Below are positions 1 through 13,364 of a stretch of DNA of 64,000 nt, in pieces. The position numbers were made by a program, and so were the translations under genes. Below the pieces are notes generated by a model that made no database searches, was not told where the DNA came from, and worked only from the letters and a program-made list of their open reading frames with translations. The stretch's first letter is position 1; every line of letters begins with the position of its first letter. Origin of the DNA: Thalassia testudinum (Eukaryota > Streptophyta > Magnoliopsida > Alismatales > Hydrocharitaceae); assembly GCA_037157565.1 (NCBI GenBank), contig JAZHRO010000063.1:156104501-156168500 (forward strand), read 5' to 3'.

Positions 1-3000
1 CTGGCTTTTGCCTTAGCATTTAACCTTTCTTCCTTCTCTTTGTCTTCTCCTTAGCATTTCCTTCTTTCTGAGCCTTGGCCTTTTAGCCCTTAACATTTCT
101 TCCTTCAGCACTTTCCTTAGCCTTCCTTCCTTCAGAACTTAACATTTTTTTCCTTAACCTTTCTTCCTTGAGCTGAACCGGGTTTTTTTCTCTTCAAGCA
201 AAAATTAGGTTATTTAGTTGGCGGCTTGGACCATTCGGGGATTTGCAGCACCCTTCTCAGGGTGGGACCAGAGCCTTCTAGGTCCAAGCTTGATTCATTT
301 AGTTCGGTCTATTTTCTGGTTCGGAGTTTCGAGCCAAATCGGTTCACGCCTCCCAGGCCTCGCACACGCCCTCCCAAGGCCCACACTCGCACGCCACAAG
401 TGCACACACTCGCAAGCACATACGCGCCCACACACACAATGCTCAGAATCAATGCTCAATCGGTAACCATGTGCTGTGCACTGACGACTGAAGTGCCTAT
501 ACAACAAAAGAGTTTTATACCTAGGCGGTCGCTCAGAACTAGCCGATGTGGGACTATCTTAACCCCTCCCAGAGCAAACTTCAAACGTCGATTCCCAACA
601 GCTTAGAGCTTCGTTCCAAGCAAATAAAAGCTTGTTGAAAAGCTCTTGAGTTGCTCTACAAGATTGAAATGTCAATTTAATGCAAAAGGGGAGTTTTTCT
701 CTTCGATTTGAAGGGCGAAGATACAGTTCTGTCTACGTTTATTTTAGCCTGGACAATGGATTATTCAGTTCTAAGTCCACAGATTGGACTTTAACTTCTA
801 GTTGAAGTTCTAAATGGGTTATAAAGTGAATTCCGCAGTTGCTGGTGTGGATATTAAGCTCTTAGGAGCTTAAGGAAGTGTACAGAAGCTCAAAGCTTCT
901 CTGGAAGCTTCAGGAAGTTGAAATCAAACATGAAAATGACCTAACAGACAACTAAAGACCTAATTAATCGATCAAAACAAATTCTAGAGGTTGTTACCAA
1001 TTCATGTGGGCAGAATTTACATTCAAAACTCATCAAAATCCACTGCCATCAGTTTGGGTTCAAAAATAACCCAAATTGGTAGAAATTGAAATCCAATCGA
1101 ATTATACATCAGAGCTCATCTAAATCACTTTAAAATCATTCAAAAACATCTCCGAATCAATTTAAACTCATCAATGCATCAAATTGAATCCAGAATCAAG
1201 GAATTAAACTCAAGTTTGACTGTAGAACCTTAAATTTTGACTTTCTGATTTAAACCTTTTCTCAGGGAATTATCACCTTAAACATCATCCTTTCAGTCTC
1301 AGAAAACCCTTAAATAGGTGTTTTAACTAAAGATTCTAGGGTTTTAGACTCATCGCCTGAGATTCTAAAGTGGTTTGTTCATCAGAACAACCTAGAGGTT
1401 GTTACATTAATTAAATCTTGGAAATGAGTTCAGTGCACTGTACTGAAGCTTTTAGACCTATTAATTGCACCTTGAAACTAACTGTCAGACTTCTCCAACT
1501 CTGCTGGAGTTGGAGAAGATAAAGACCTAACTCAAGCTCTAGTCATTCAAATCTCAAATAAACACTCAAATTAATCAGTAATCCACATTTCATTGATCTG
1601 GAGTTTCTCATCAAGTTCTACAGGCTGAAGAACCACTTTTGACTAATCGGAGCTCGTCGGAGCTCCGGTGAGTCAAGAAAAAGGTGAATTCGTGAAACAG
1701 AATGTGGAATTGTGCCATTAATAATTTGAAAAGGTTCCTAAGGTCACAAGGAACCTCAGGATCAAGTTAATTCCTTCAATTGCTCATTAGAATACAGATT
1801 TAACAGTGAATTCGATTCTTATAAAGTTTGAGTTGGTTAAGGCTCAGGACTTGTTTTCCCACTCAATTGAGTGGAGAAAATAGGTCAACAGATATTTGCG
1901 ATCATAAATATATATATAATTAAGGATTTTAACTACTCCTAAGCTGCCATTGACAGCGAGCTCAGGAGCTTAATTACATTTGGGTGTTTAAGTTATATGT
2001 GGTATTTAATCAAATTATAGTGAGGTTTAGGATCCTTTAGTGATGAATAGATGATGGAGATCCAATAAAGGTGAAATATAGCTCAACTACTACTGCCATA
2101 GACAGTAGAAGTAGTCGGTGGAGGTGGAAGTTGTTTAGGCGAATTAATGATCAGATTAGTAATTAATGGATATAGAAATGATCGTGGAAGATTCAAGAAT
2201 GTGGATAGTGATTTAAAAAGATGAAATTAATGCTCCTGACAAGCTCAAGGAGCTCACTAAAGTTGAGGAAGACGAAGTCTAAATCTAACATTATGGCTAT
2301 CTAGACTACCTAACTAACTAACTAAACTAACCTACTTCTACTCCTACTCCTACTCCTTGTCTACTAATACTTGGACAAAGGGGTTAGAGGATCTCCATCG
2401 ACGGCTCATAATGGAGGAGGAAATCAGAGGGTTTTCGAAAGATCTCCGGTGGCGGTTGTGAGGTGAAGCAGAGGATAACTCCTTAGTCAGCGCTTGTCAG
2501 AAGACACGGCTGACTTTGGCAGAGTTCCAGAGCTACTGAAGATGGATGGAGGAAGTCGGATGAGGTGATGGAAGTTTGCCGGAGTTGCGGAGTGAATAGC
2601 CTATTGGGTCGACTTAGTGAAGAAGAGGGAAGGGAGCCAACTTGGTGGAAATCGAGGATGTCAGGGGGTATTTATAGTCTACGGCGGCTGAGAAGGAGGT
2701 GGAATCTAGATGTAATTTTGGCTAGGAGGAGAATAACCACCGGCATCTTCTCCGATGCTGGTGAGGTTATCTCTAACCCTAAAATGGGATTTAGGCATCA
2801 TCTAGACCAGTGGATGAAAATGGGATGGTGAGCGCAAGCTCTAGGAGCTTGGAGAAGAAGGTATGACGTCAGATTGGCGGTGATCAGGTGGTGGCTGCAC
2901 CTTCAGTCATCAGCCATCCAAACGAGTGAAGAAGAGAAGAGGAAGAAGTCCAGGGACCTAAGTGGAAAATAAGGACCCGATTGAAATAAAATATAAGGAC

Positions 3001-3422
3001 CAAAATGTAAACTCAGGTTTTCAAGGTTTATTTTAATTTAAATCTTTTTCAACTTTTTATATATGATTATAAATAAGATAATTATTATATTTAGACCTTG
3101 AATTTACATTTTTCACCTTTTTAGATTAATTTATTTAATTAAGTAATGCTACTTAAGTTATTACATACTTAGTTATATATTATACTTAAGTTAGTTAACT
3201 CATTAATTAGATGAATAGTTGATAATATTTCGAGTCCAATTATTAATTAGATTATTAATAATATTAACTGGATGATAATATAGTATTTTTAGCTTAATTT
3301 AAGGTCCTTTACTATTTATCCCTTATTTAATAATTAACCTATATATTCACATATTTCTAGCTAATTAACTAGGAAAACTAGTTAATTAGGGGTAATTAGA
3401 GATTATGATGAGCTTCTCATCG
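1..3422 (-). repeat. E1 3' LTR (left copy, truncated by window edge)
   Basis: Matches 45345-45865 and 52869-55747 over its whole length with scattered substitutions and small indels. One indel is a roughly 50-base segment near 1638-1683 that the other copy lacks. Read on the minus strand the LTR starts at 3422; the expected initial TG is CG here through one transition. The LTR is unusually long and contains many short inverted repeats, for example 854-870, 1490-1518, 1851-1866 and 2834-2850. The small open frames inside it are not convincing genes. Confidence 0.85.
2669..2676 (-). promoter_or_regulatory. TATA box of E1 left LTR
   Basis: TATAAATA on the minus strand, about 750 bases after the minus-strand LTR start. 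It is conserved in the other LTR at 54970-54977, which suggests U3 is about 0.75 kb and R plus U5 about 3.3 kb. Confidence 0.55.
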
Positions 3423-3459
3423 TATCCCCAGGCCAAAGTTTTGCTAGTCCCTAGCAAAA
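3423..3459 (-). promoter_or_regulatory. E1 PPT and pre-PPT hairpin
   Basis: On the minus strand a perfect 9-bp stem (3451-3459 with 3439-3447) closes a GGA loop (3448-3450). A short purine run, TGGGGA, then abuts the LTR at 3422. The same hairpin stands before the PPT of E4 and E5. Confidence 0.6.
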
Positions 3460-6068
3460 TTAACTAAGAATATGATGATTTAAAGCACTTGGGTTTAAAT
3501 TAATATAAATAAGAACCAAGTAGAGGAAAGCTTAGGTCAAAGATTTTTTTTAGATTTAATATAAATATCTAATATACAGAGCATTCTGTGAAAATTTTCT
3601 TACTTAGACTTATACTCAAAACATTTTTAAAACACACTTTAAAACGGTGTTGTTAACAAGAATTTTATTAAAAATTAGAATCTCAAGAATCTCTTATTCT
3701 TTGTAACCATTCTTACCCCTTAAAAACTAGAATACAAAGTGTTTTAAGAAAACAGAACTTAAGAGTTGGAAATTAAATTTTAACTCAAAAACTCAATAGA
3801 CTTAAGTTAATCCTTTGTTTATGATATTTGATTTGTATCAATCTAAGTTTAAGCAAATTAACTAGATATTCATTATTAATCAAACTTAGAGTAGTAAAAC
3901 TCTAATCTACTAGCCTACAACACTAAGGACAAACTTCTAGACCTAGGATTTTGTTAATCCTTCTCCTTTAGGTCTCAACTACAAATCCTCAAAACCTGAT
4001 TTCTTAGGCTTCATTGCCCAATACTAAGGTTCAGTAGCTATGATTTTAAAACATCTATGCTTTGTGAAGAGAGTTGTCTTAAAGGCATCCAAATTTGTAA
4101 AATTCCAGATCTTAAGACATCAATTTCCAATCCAAGTTATTCCAATTCAAGCCTTTGGCTTGGTCTTACTCAGGTTTGGTTGCTTTCTCCTCACCAGTTT
4201 TCTATCTCGAGGTCAACACTTTTTGTGTATATCTCCCCGATGGACCACTGGGTCTTTTATTCATAATTTTTATCTCCATATTTTTTTCAAATTTTTCCAT
4301 AGGTTAGAACACCCATATGTAGCGAGGTGTTCTTTTATTTGATGGAAGGAAGGGTAGCATCCATTTATACCGAGATGCTTTATTTTTATGGAAAAACTTC
4401 ATAAGTACCCATTTGTAACAAGGTACTTAACTGCAGGGTGTTTTATTTTATTTTATTTTTCTCCCCCTTCTCATTTTTCTTACTAACTTTATTCTCCAAA
4501 TCTTTTTTCTAGGTGAGTGGCACATCCTTCACCCTTTCAAGAACCGCCCCGCGGAAATCCTTAGACTAAGGAGGATTCAGAATCGATCTCTTAACCTTTA
4601 TGTTTTCGCGGTCTCAAATGTCAACAAGACAATTCAATGCGTGTGAATTTTAGATGTTTAGGTTACTTAGCTCTCAAACTAGAGCTTGGACAACAAAGCC
4701 CTTCAGTCTCAGGTTCTTTAAATTTTTAGTTTCCTCCTATAAGATCTATCAAGACAAAAATTACTAAGGCTAGTCAAATGTCTATAGCCTGATAGACTTA
4801 TAGACTAAAATTCTACTAACTCTCTATTTAATTAACTCTAAATATCTGGCCTTTTTACTTAACTTTATGATAAAATCAAATTTCAAAAAGCAAAAGGATT
4901 ACTTAATCTAATTGATTAAAAAGTTACCATTTAATTCCAAAACTTAAGTTTAAAACTTAATACACCTTAGTTTCTTAATTTTAGGGTAAGAATAGAAAAA
5001 TAAAGCTTAAAAAGGTTTAAAGATTCTAATTCAAATAAAATCTTGTTTAAAAATTTTTGAAAACAAAAGTGTGTTTTTACAAAATGTTATAAGTAAAAGT
5101 CTAAATAAGAATTTAATGCTCTTAAACTATATACTCTATATGTTCATTATATATTTTTTAGTTTCTGACCTAAAAGAAAAATTAAGCTCTTAAATAAAGA
5201 TATATATTTTTTTCTTCTTTTCTTCTTTATTCTAGATGAATATACCCCTTTTATTATTTTTTTAATTTTGCAATTTCAAATTTTTGTATTTGTATATTTT
5301 CATTTTTATGCTTATAAAATTTTACAATTTTTATGAATTTTTCAAAATTTTTCAAATTTTTATGAAATTTTTGATTTTTGAAATTTTTAGAATTTTTCGT
5401 ATTTCTTTTTTTTTTTAATTTTCATGGGTATTTAATTTTTATGTGTTTTTTATATCTTTTTTTTTACATATACACTTGAGATGAAATTTCACTTCACACC
5501 CCTCCTAAGCCAAGCTTTTACGATGTCCTCATTATAAGAAGGGTGAAAAGATATTACACTTCGTTTAGTATAGGGTGATGGAAGGAGTCGGATAGAGGAG
5601 ATCACAGATCTCTGTACGGATGCTCTCAAGTTTGACAAAAGGTCAGAGTGGTTAGTTGGACTAAATGAAGGTAATCAATATAAGATGAAGTGAAAAATTA
5701 GCAAAGGGTATAAGAAACAAAAATGTAGAAAGAGGAAACAACTATGTACAAAATTACTAAGTTTTACACCTTCAGCTAGGTGTAAACCCTAGTGAAGAAC
5801 TCCTAAAAAGAATATGTATGATAAAAACAAAGGAGTTATGAAAGAATTGATTCAAAAATAGAAAAACAGATAAAACCACTCTGTAAAAGCTTGTCCTGAA
5901 ATTGCCTAGAATAGATCTCACAGAACCAAAATCAGATCCCTATATAAATCTTAGAAAGATAAGAGTGAATCTCATAAAGATCAGATCTGATTTAGGTTGA
6001 GATATAGAATATTAAACATTGAGGCAATACAAGAAATGATTCCAACCAAGTTCAGAAGATCAGTAGAG
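3460..6068 (-). other. E1 3' non-coding region
   Basis: AT-rich DNA between the gag end and the PPT, where protease to integrase would lie in an autonomous element. I see no pol domain on either strand. On the minus strand a block near 4200-4250 (GGGGAGATATACAC followed by GTGTTGACC) is shared with E5 and E7. The rest holds A/T-rich low-complexity DNA (5200-5470). Confidence 0.5.
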
Positions 6069-6778
6069 TCAATTTTGATTCTCAATAATAGGTGGGTCAT
6101 TTTGATACAATAAAGGCTGTTGAAGCAGGTTTGGTGGATTGTTTGTAGGAAGTATAGAGGATGGGTTCTGATTAGAATCAAAGGCCTGATTAAGGAAATG
6201 GACTTGGCCTTGATGTTGCCTAGGGTTCTGGAAATTCCTAGGATTCGGAATTGGTTGAGATGGAAGAGTACCTGGCTGATGAGACTCAGCCAAAAGTCTA
6301 CCTTACATTGCCTTTGGATCTCAGCGAGAGCTTTAGCATTTTGTCGCTGACTCTCTAACACAGTTCTCAAAATCTAGTCAATCTGTGTATCTCTAATAGT
6401 CCTAGAGTAATTTTGCATACCCATCGGATTAGGCCTCACATTTGGTTGCTGAGGAGGCAATGGAGGTGGGTTAAGATGGGTCTGATTCGGATAATGTGGT
6501 CTTTGATTTTGATTTTGATTAGCCCAAGAAAAATTTGGGTGACTTCTCCATCTAAGATTATAGGTATTTGAATATGGGATTGATCTTGGAATATTTTCCT
6601 GGATGGTGTGTAAACCTAAAGGATATGGCGTGTTTTTTGCAACAAGAAAGGGTGGGGAAAAAGGGTAGGAAAGATTGTGGGACAAAGGTCCCTCATTGGG
6701 TTGGTGCTGGATTAGATAGAAAACCCAAGGAAAATGGATCTCTAAAATCCATATTATTCACAAATTCCCTCCCCATGG
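6069..6778 (-). pseudogene. gag: E1 gag, C-terminal piece
   Basis: The minus strand encodes the proline-, asparagine- and glutamine-rich tail of an Athila-type Gag. It has a segment like YNLRWRSHPNFSWANQ, followed by a GTLPSQPIPNP motif. E2 has the same two motifs in the same order (near 14640 and 14925). A frameshift near 6300 separates them, and stop codons interrupt the part nearest S1. The reading frame ends at about 6069 and no protease follows. Upstream it was continuous with 9483-9710 before S1 inserted. I infer a structural capsid or nucleocapsid protein of virus-like particles; this copy is dead. Confidence 0.7.
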
Positions 6779-9482
6779 TGTAACGACCTGGTTCCCGAGT
6801 CCCTACGAGACACGAGAATCGGACCGACTCAACTAATCACAAGACCTAGTCGTCCAACGAGGAAGTAACCAAAAGAGCAGTAAAATAAACCACATTCAGC
6901 ATGAATATAACTAACAGTAAGAAAGTACAGCAATAAGGAAAGAAACTACCATAGTATGTACCACCACAACAGTAGAAAAACATTTATAATATAATTTGAA
7001 CTGCAGGTAAAGAAAGTACAGCGGAACAAAAACTACTCACTACCACGTAACAAAAAGAGGTACAAGAGACAGTGGTAACACTACTGGACCCTACTCGGCC
7101 CAGCGTCCTCTGCAGCCGCTGACCCTGGCTGCTCAACACCTGGTCCTGAAAAAGGTAACGAGTGTAACACGTCAGCAAAACGCTGAGTAGAGTGGCAGCT
7201 AAACTAAAGACAACAGTAGAGTGTACAGTAGCTGTTATGTTCGATTACTTTCTTTATTCACATCTTTCAATTGTCTCACTATTTCATTTACTCCTCAGAT
7301 CTTTTTCTTGATCTCGAATGTTCCTCGTGGGAACGATCTTGATTGCAGTCTTTTCCAAAAAGTAGAAGTAGCACGTGGTGCTCTCCTGGCCGGGAGAGTC
7401 CCCCGTGGTGATCCTACCCTCAGTCAACCACCCCAAGGTCACGGACAGGCGTAACGGTGACTACGGCACGCGCGATAAACGCATAGGTAACTAACCCGCA
7501 CTAGCACGTGGTCAGTTGTTTTCGTTAACGGGTGAGCCCAAAGCACAGCACGGAACCAGTCCAGGGTAGAGCCCTCTCAGTAACAGGGGTCCAACCCCTC
7601 CACAGTAACCAAACCGGGGCCTTGCCCCTCCACAGTCCGCGCACCCTCGCCTGACTACCCTGGTTTGCCCCAGTGGGCCTAACAAGTCGGTGTGGGAGGC
7701 TAGCAGAACCCCGGGGCCCGTGGGGTGGCTAGTACCTCCCTACACTAGTAGCTCTCCTCGGTACTACGTACGCGAGGGCCAACAAGTCGGTACAGAGTGG
7801 CCAGTCCTAACCCCGGGTCCCTGGGGCGGCTGGCTCCGCTCTGCACTAAACGGGTACAGGTACTTCCCTTGGTACTACGTACCCAAGAGACAGTACACAA
7901 CTACATCTCAGTTCCATTCCTTTCTCTTTCCAAGAGTTCCACTCCTTATTCCCCCGTAGGGTTCCATCCTTTTTACTCAAACATCCAGGTTTCACTTTCC
8001 AGTTTCACATTCTTACAATCCATGTTCTCAACCACGTTATTTATCCACAACAGGCAGCTGTTAATTCAAATTTCAGGCAGCTTTATATCTCTTTCCATTT
8101 TCCAAGACTGCAGTATTATACATTCCACTAGTTTCCCCATCCTAGGATTCATGCCATATCCTAGGATCTATCATACAATCTAGTTTTCCAGCCCTAGGAT
8201 TCATGCAACACCTAGGAGCTATCATTCCATCTATTTCTCATTCCTAGGATTCATGCAGTGTCCTAGGTTCTATTTATGGTTCCATAATTTAACAGATTTT
8301 ATTAATAACTTAAAGCCACTCTACCAGGTACAACGGGAGTAATGGGGGCGTGATCGGGAATCCTGCGTGCCTCCGCGACCCCTGAGACTGCAACAGAACG
8401 GGGTCCTATCACAAGGATCAAACACAAGGAGTGTCTCAAAATAGTGTATAGCTACTGTAGACGGGTAGAGGAATTAATTCCGAAAAGAACGCAACTCGAA
8501 TCGCGGAAAACGGAACCCGAACGGGCCCTAAACGGGTCGAAAACGACGAAACTGTGCAAAATCAGACATCTGGAACTTCTTCCAGACGTCTTAAAAAGTG
8601 GATCAGAGAATTACCTTGTTCAACGTGGTTTCCCAGACATCCAGAAGTCTGCGGGGACGTCTGGCCTAGCTCCCAGACGTCCGATGGTCACCCCGGACGT
8701 CTGGAGGTCGCTCCCGCCGTCTGGTACTACAGCCAGATGTCTGATTCGCGTTGGATGGCGAATCACCGAGCCTGCGCACACCCATCTCTCTCCCTCAGTA
8801 CGGTCAGTATACAGGAAGGAAGAGGAAGATGGAAAACTCACCTTTCAGACGTCTGGACAGTCTTCCAGACGTCTACCTCGCCGTCTGGCTATCAGCACAG
8901 ACGTCTGATTCTGGAAATTTTTCCAGAACCAGGGCGCGACTCGTCCTCCGCTCGCGACGCCGCCCGCGTCGCACCTCGTGCGCCTACTGCTCGAGCCGCA
9001 GCAGGCCTCCCACGTCGTTCCGCGCCCACTGCGCTCCCCGCCGGCCGGCCCTGGCAGCCCCGGCGAGCTCGAACTCACGGCTGAGCGCCGCTCTCGCAAG
9101 CAGCACCCCTCCGCGCTCACTGCGGTTGTCGCCGCCGCAGCAACCCCGTGCCCGCTCTCGCTCTCGCCCACTGGAAGAAGAAGAGGAAAGGGGTGGAGGC
9201 GACGGAAGCGAGGGGAGGCGTGGTCTTTTCAAGGCTGCGCGAGGAGAGAGAGGGAGCACGGCAGCGGCGTCTGCAGTCGCAGAGAGAAGAATAAGCGAAT
9301 ATGCGGTCTGCACGCTCAGGCGCGCAGACACCCGCGCGTGTCGAAAATAACTGATTTCCAGACATCTGGAAATGATCCCAGACGTCTGGTCAGACGTCTG
9401 GATGTGATCCCAGACGTCTGGTCTGACGTCTGGGCTACCTCCCAGATGTCCTAAAAGACGTCTGGGGCACGCGTTCGTAACA
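6779..9482. mobile_element. S1: solo LTR, probably Ty3/Gypsy
   Basis: A 2704-base block that starts TGTAACGACC and ends GTAACA, flanked by the perfect 5-base duplication CATGG (6774-6778 and 9483-9487). It lies inside the E1 gag frame and splits it. No internal region or second LTR is present, so it is best read as a solo LTR left by LTR-LTR recombination. The family is uncertain: a chromovirus-like LTR is a guess from the terminal sequence. The right third is GC-rich and carries many AGACGTCT-type palindromes (8560-9470). Overlapping open frames on both strands there have no recognisable domain and I treat them as chance. Confidence 0.8.
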
Positions 9483-9710
9483 CATGGTAATTTGCAAAAT
9501 AGGTGAATGCGTGGGATTTTGCGTAGCAAGTAGAGATGTAAGAATTTTCATCGTATTTTGGACCTCGTCGAGATGCTTTGCTACGATATCGACTTTGTCT
9601 AGTTTCTCTACAATAATTTCCAAATCCTTTGAACTGGACGAATTACCAATCTCGTGAATGCCCTTATGTGGATTTTGATGAGTTGTATTCATGCTCCACG
9701 TAAATTGAGA
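9483..9710 (-). pseudogene. gag: E1 gag, middle piece
   Basis: The minus strand encodes a short lysine-, aspartate- and leucine-rich stretch including SSSKDLEIIVEKLDKVD. It parallels the E2 Gag segment at about 14305-14380 (DLELMASRLDKVS). It was left between two insertions: S1 on one side (duplication CATGG, 9483-9487) and E2 on the other (duplication TGAGA, 9706-9710). The frame does not run straight into the 27098-27958 piece, so a small indel is likely. Confidence 0.65.
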
Positions 9711-12391
9711 TGATGAGAGCCTCATCATGAGCCATAACTAGCTCATTTTGACCCAATAAAGAAGATAAAAGCTCCTACATAACCTAGAAGAAGGCCTAAA
9801 TGAAGGAATAAGTGCTCTGAGAAGAAAATAAGAAATAAAGGTTAAAACTGTAATTTTACCATTGCAGTACATAAACGGGATTTCTCAGAGGCAAAACATA
9901 GGTCAAATGGTCTAAATGAGATAAAAAGTGGGTTGAGTAAATCAGAAACGAGTTTATGTGCAATCTAGGAATTAAATGACATTTGGTAACCCTAAAATAG
10001 ACCTGCTTAAATTAATAAGGTTCCGATCTATATAAAAATCAAGTAAACCCTCTAAAAGTCATGGAAAAATATCCTCTTTGGTTTAGAGCACTTAATTTGG
10101 CCTTTGGAACCCAGGTTGACCTAGATTAGGGTCCTAGCTCATCAATTGACCAAATTTGGGTTTTTACGCAAAATGCCCAGTCAAACGTGGTCAAACCTAA
10201 AATCCAACTTCACCATTAGATTCCTTAGGTCCAAATTAGGTTTGTACCAAAATTTAGACCTAAGGGGAGGTCATCTTGACCTACTTTGCAATTTAGTGCA
10301 CCTAAATCACAATTTGGTCCCTATCTTTTGAAAATCATTGCAGAGAGTCCCCTAATTTCCTCGCCACCTTTGCAATCAAGTCCTGCCGCCATTGTTGGGG
10401 CAGAATCCAGCTCCGGCGAGGATTAGAGAGGGAATACTCTCTGATTCCTCAGAGATCCCCTCCCAGAAATGGAAGGGAGAATCTCTGAGGAATTCCCTTC
10501 CATCTGAGGCCTGTCACGATCTCTAGTGTGAACCCAATCTCTCATGCGAACGCACGAGGGATTTGGGTATCCACCCTCTTTCCTTCTCCGGTGAGCCGTC
10601 AGAGATAATTGCGCGCCCTCCACACACTAGAAAGTTTGGCCAGCACCTATAAAAGAATCCCCAAACCCGGCCGCTGATTTTCAGACTTGTCTTGGCGGAG
10701 ATTCCCCCAAATTTTCCTCTCTTCCATCTCCGGCCAAGGAACCTGCAAGATCCGGCAACCTCCTCCCCTCCTTCTCGTCGCTCTGCTGCCATACCAGCAG
10801 CAGAGTCCACTTTGCCTCTTCCTCCTGCGTCGCGCCGTACCAAGCGCGCGTTCCCCCGACCTCTTCCTCGTCGCCGCTCCCTCCCTCAGGGTTCTTCTTC
10901 TCCGACGACGGCAGCTACGAGCCGTCCACTCCGCTGCCTCTCTCCCTTCCAGAACACTCCAGATACATTCCCCTTCTTCCCCTCTCTCTGTTCCCCCTTA
11001 CATTTCATTCAACTACCCCTCGACCACGGCTGACCACCGCCATCTTCCATTCCTCCGGCCAACCTCCGGCGAATCGCTCCCATCACTCCACACTTCCGCA
11101 CGACTCGCCGATCAACGCAAAGGCTCCTCCTCACCACAAGGAACAACCTTTGCCCATCCACCATCCCTCTACGCCTCCACCATAGCCCCCCGAACACACC
11201 CACACCTCCGGTCACAGGACGACCTAGGCACGCATGCCTAGGCCGTCCCACGACCTGCTGCATCGTGCACCACCTTCGCCGTGCCACGACGATGGTCCCC
11301 AGCTGGTCTGATTAAGCCGAAAGGCTTGTTTTGTGTCTGACAGTATTCAAGCCCCTGCCGCCATTGACGGTGACGCGGAGCAGCTCCAGGCTTCAGGACG
11401 TCCAACCTTCAGGTGCAGCTGACTCGGGCAAGCTCTGTGAAGCCATCTGACCCAATGAATATCGCAACAAAGTCTGCAGCTGAGCAGAGCGCGAAGACTC
11501 GTCCTGCGGGCGTGAGCAAAAGAAGGCGGGACTTTAGTCCCACATCGTGAAAGTACAAGCGGCTAAAGAGGTATAAAGTGATTTTGTGTTATTAGCTCTT
11601 CGCACAGGGGTGAGGTCCCTCACCTTACCCACGCTCGCCTCGTTCGCGGTTTCATCTCGCGGATCTGTGGGCTCCAACCCGACCCTATCTGAGCACACCT
11701 CACGCATCACCCTCACGCCGTTACGCTTGGTCCTGGGCACGAAATCCGACTCGATTACCTGCGGCTCTGGGAGAGTGTACTTTGAGTGAATTGTAGAGAG
11801 AGAGCCGTGCGGGTAGGGGGAAAGGGGTAGGTTTTGCTTCCCCGTTGTGCAGGCAGGCCGGGCTTTGAAGAAAAGAAACTTAGCTGCAAGGAAGAAGAGC
11901 TGAGCGAGGCAGAGAAGAGAAGGAAGAAAGAAGGACTGCAGAGAAAAAGAAGAAGAAGAAGATAGAAGAGAAAAGAAGCAAAGGAAGGAAGAAGATCAAG
12001 GAAGAAGAAGACCTGTAGATCAGAAGAAAAGAAGAAGAGCTTACGAAGAAGAAGAAGAAGGTAGAAGAGAGAAGTAAGGAGGAAGACTGCAGAGAAAGCA
12101 AAAATCAGAAAGAAGGCCAAAATAGGAAGAAGAATAGCTACATTTAAGACATCTGATATAGAAATCAGACGTCCAATTCTGTTCTCTCTTAGCAATTATT
12201 TTTTTAAATCTCTCTGTGAATCAATTATCTTTCATTTAAAAGTTGTATTCCTTAGTTTTAAAAGTACTGAGATTGCTCCCTGTGTTCGACCTCGGATACT
12301 CCGGTTTTCGAGTAATAAAATTCTCTATTTTGAACACTTTTTCGGCTATATTACATGTTATTCTTTAAAACCCGATCAAGCGCGGCAAACA
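9711..12391 (+). repeat. E2 5' LTR
   Basis: A 2681-base LTR beginning TGATGAG and ending GCAAACA. Positions 10359-12391 are nearly identical to 25050-27097. The first 17 bases form a perfect 7-bp hairpin (9711-9717 with 9721-9727). The region 11880-12120 is a long GAA-rich purine tract, and AGACGTC-type motifs lie at about 12145-12175. Confidence 0.85.
10648..10654 (+). promoter_or_regulatory. TATA box of E2 5' LTR
   Basis: TATAAAA followed by a C-rich stretch, conserved at 25339-25345 in the other LTR. It would place transcription start near 10680. Confidence 0.6.
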
Positions 12392-12394
12392 TTT

Positions 12395-12418
12395 TGGCGC
12401 CGTTGCCGAGGAGCAACG
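12395..12418 (+). promoter_or_regulatory. E2 primer-binding site and hairpin
   Basis: TGGCGCCGTTGCC starts three bases after the LTR and matches the 3' end of tRNA-Asp, the usual Athila primer. Its last part (12401-12406) also pairs perfectly with 12413-12418 across a CGAGGA loop. Confidence 0.8.
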
Positions 12419-13364
12419 GGCACTTTTAAAGCTTTTGATTACAACTTTTCTATCCAATATTTGACCTAACTCCTCTCTTTTGTTGTGCTCAAAACAGGGA
12501 AAGCAAAAAAAAAAAAAAAAGGAAAGAAGAGCAGCTGCACAATAGACACTCCAAGGAATAGGTAATTTCGATAAGCCCTCCCTCTTAACTCTCTGAAAAT
12601 CTGAAAAGAAAAAAAAAGAGAACAATCAACTTAGGGCTACCTGTTTCATATTTAGTAACTCATCAAGTTGCCTGATTTTCATTTCAACACATTTCTATCT
12701 ACTCATCCAACTAAGGTAACTAGGACTAAAACCTTCTTGATTGAGTCTTAGGTACTAAACTCTGAGGCAACTAAATTGGACCCACTAGAGCCAATTTAAG
12801 GATTACAAAGCTAGGGTTTTTAGAGACACACCTTATCTTAAACAAAGAAACAAACTTCTCCAAAAAGAGGTGTGCCTAAACCGTGTTTGAAAAGATCTAT
12901 ACAAGAGGAACCCTAAGTAAATCAGGTTTTTAATCCATTTGAACCTTAAAAGAAAAGAACCTAAAAGCTCTCAAAGGAACAAGAGGTGAAGTTGATCCCT
13001 TGGGTCAACCAACCTTAAACTTAGGTCACTTTTTCACTCAAAATACCTAAAAGTTCAAGTGGAACATTAAGCACCTTGATCTTAAAATAAAAAAGTTAGA
13101 CTTAAGAGGTCAAGGTCCCCATTCTGGTCTACCTGGAACTGCAGTGACAAGAGAGGTCAGGTGAGGGAAACCCTGTAACCCGTGGGGATGCTCTACCGTG
13201 TAGGGGTCTTTGCGGGACTCCCTCTTTGGCTGCCCAGGTAATTCTCAAGTGGACGATCTTCTGATCTAGGGGTCCATCTTCCCCGAACCTCTATAGTCAC
13301 CCAACAATTTTTGGGTGTCTTGATTGGGTCCAGCACCTTCTAATCTCATCACATCCTTCGGTGC
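12419..13364 (+). other. E2 untranslated leader
   Basis: About 0.95 kb between PBS and the first Gag methionine. It has an A-run near 12505 and no convincing frame. Its length is similar to the leaders of E1 and E4. Confidence 0.5.

Noticed and set aside
2565..2831. Frame conserved in both E1 LTRs (also 54866-55096)
   Set aside because: Conservation follows from LTR identity; it lies near the minus-strand TATA box and shows no coding signature.
8444..9529. Overlapping open frames of 100-200 codons on both strands
   Set aside because: They overlap in several frames within the GC-rich part of the S1 solo LTR and have low-complexity translations without domains.
11880..12120. Lysine/glutamate or serine/phenylalanine-rich proteins from the GAA tract (also 26534-27100)
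   Set aside because: A simple purine repeat in the E2 LTR gives open frames on both strands.
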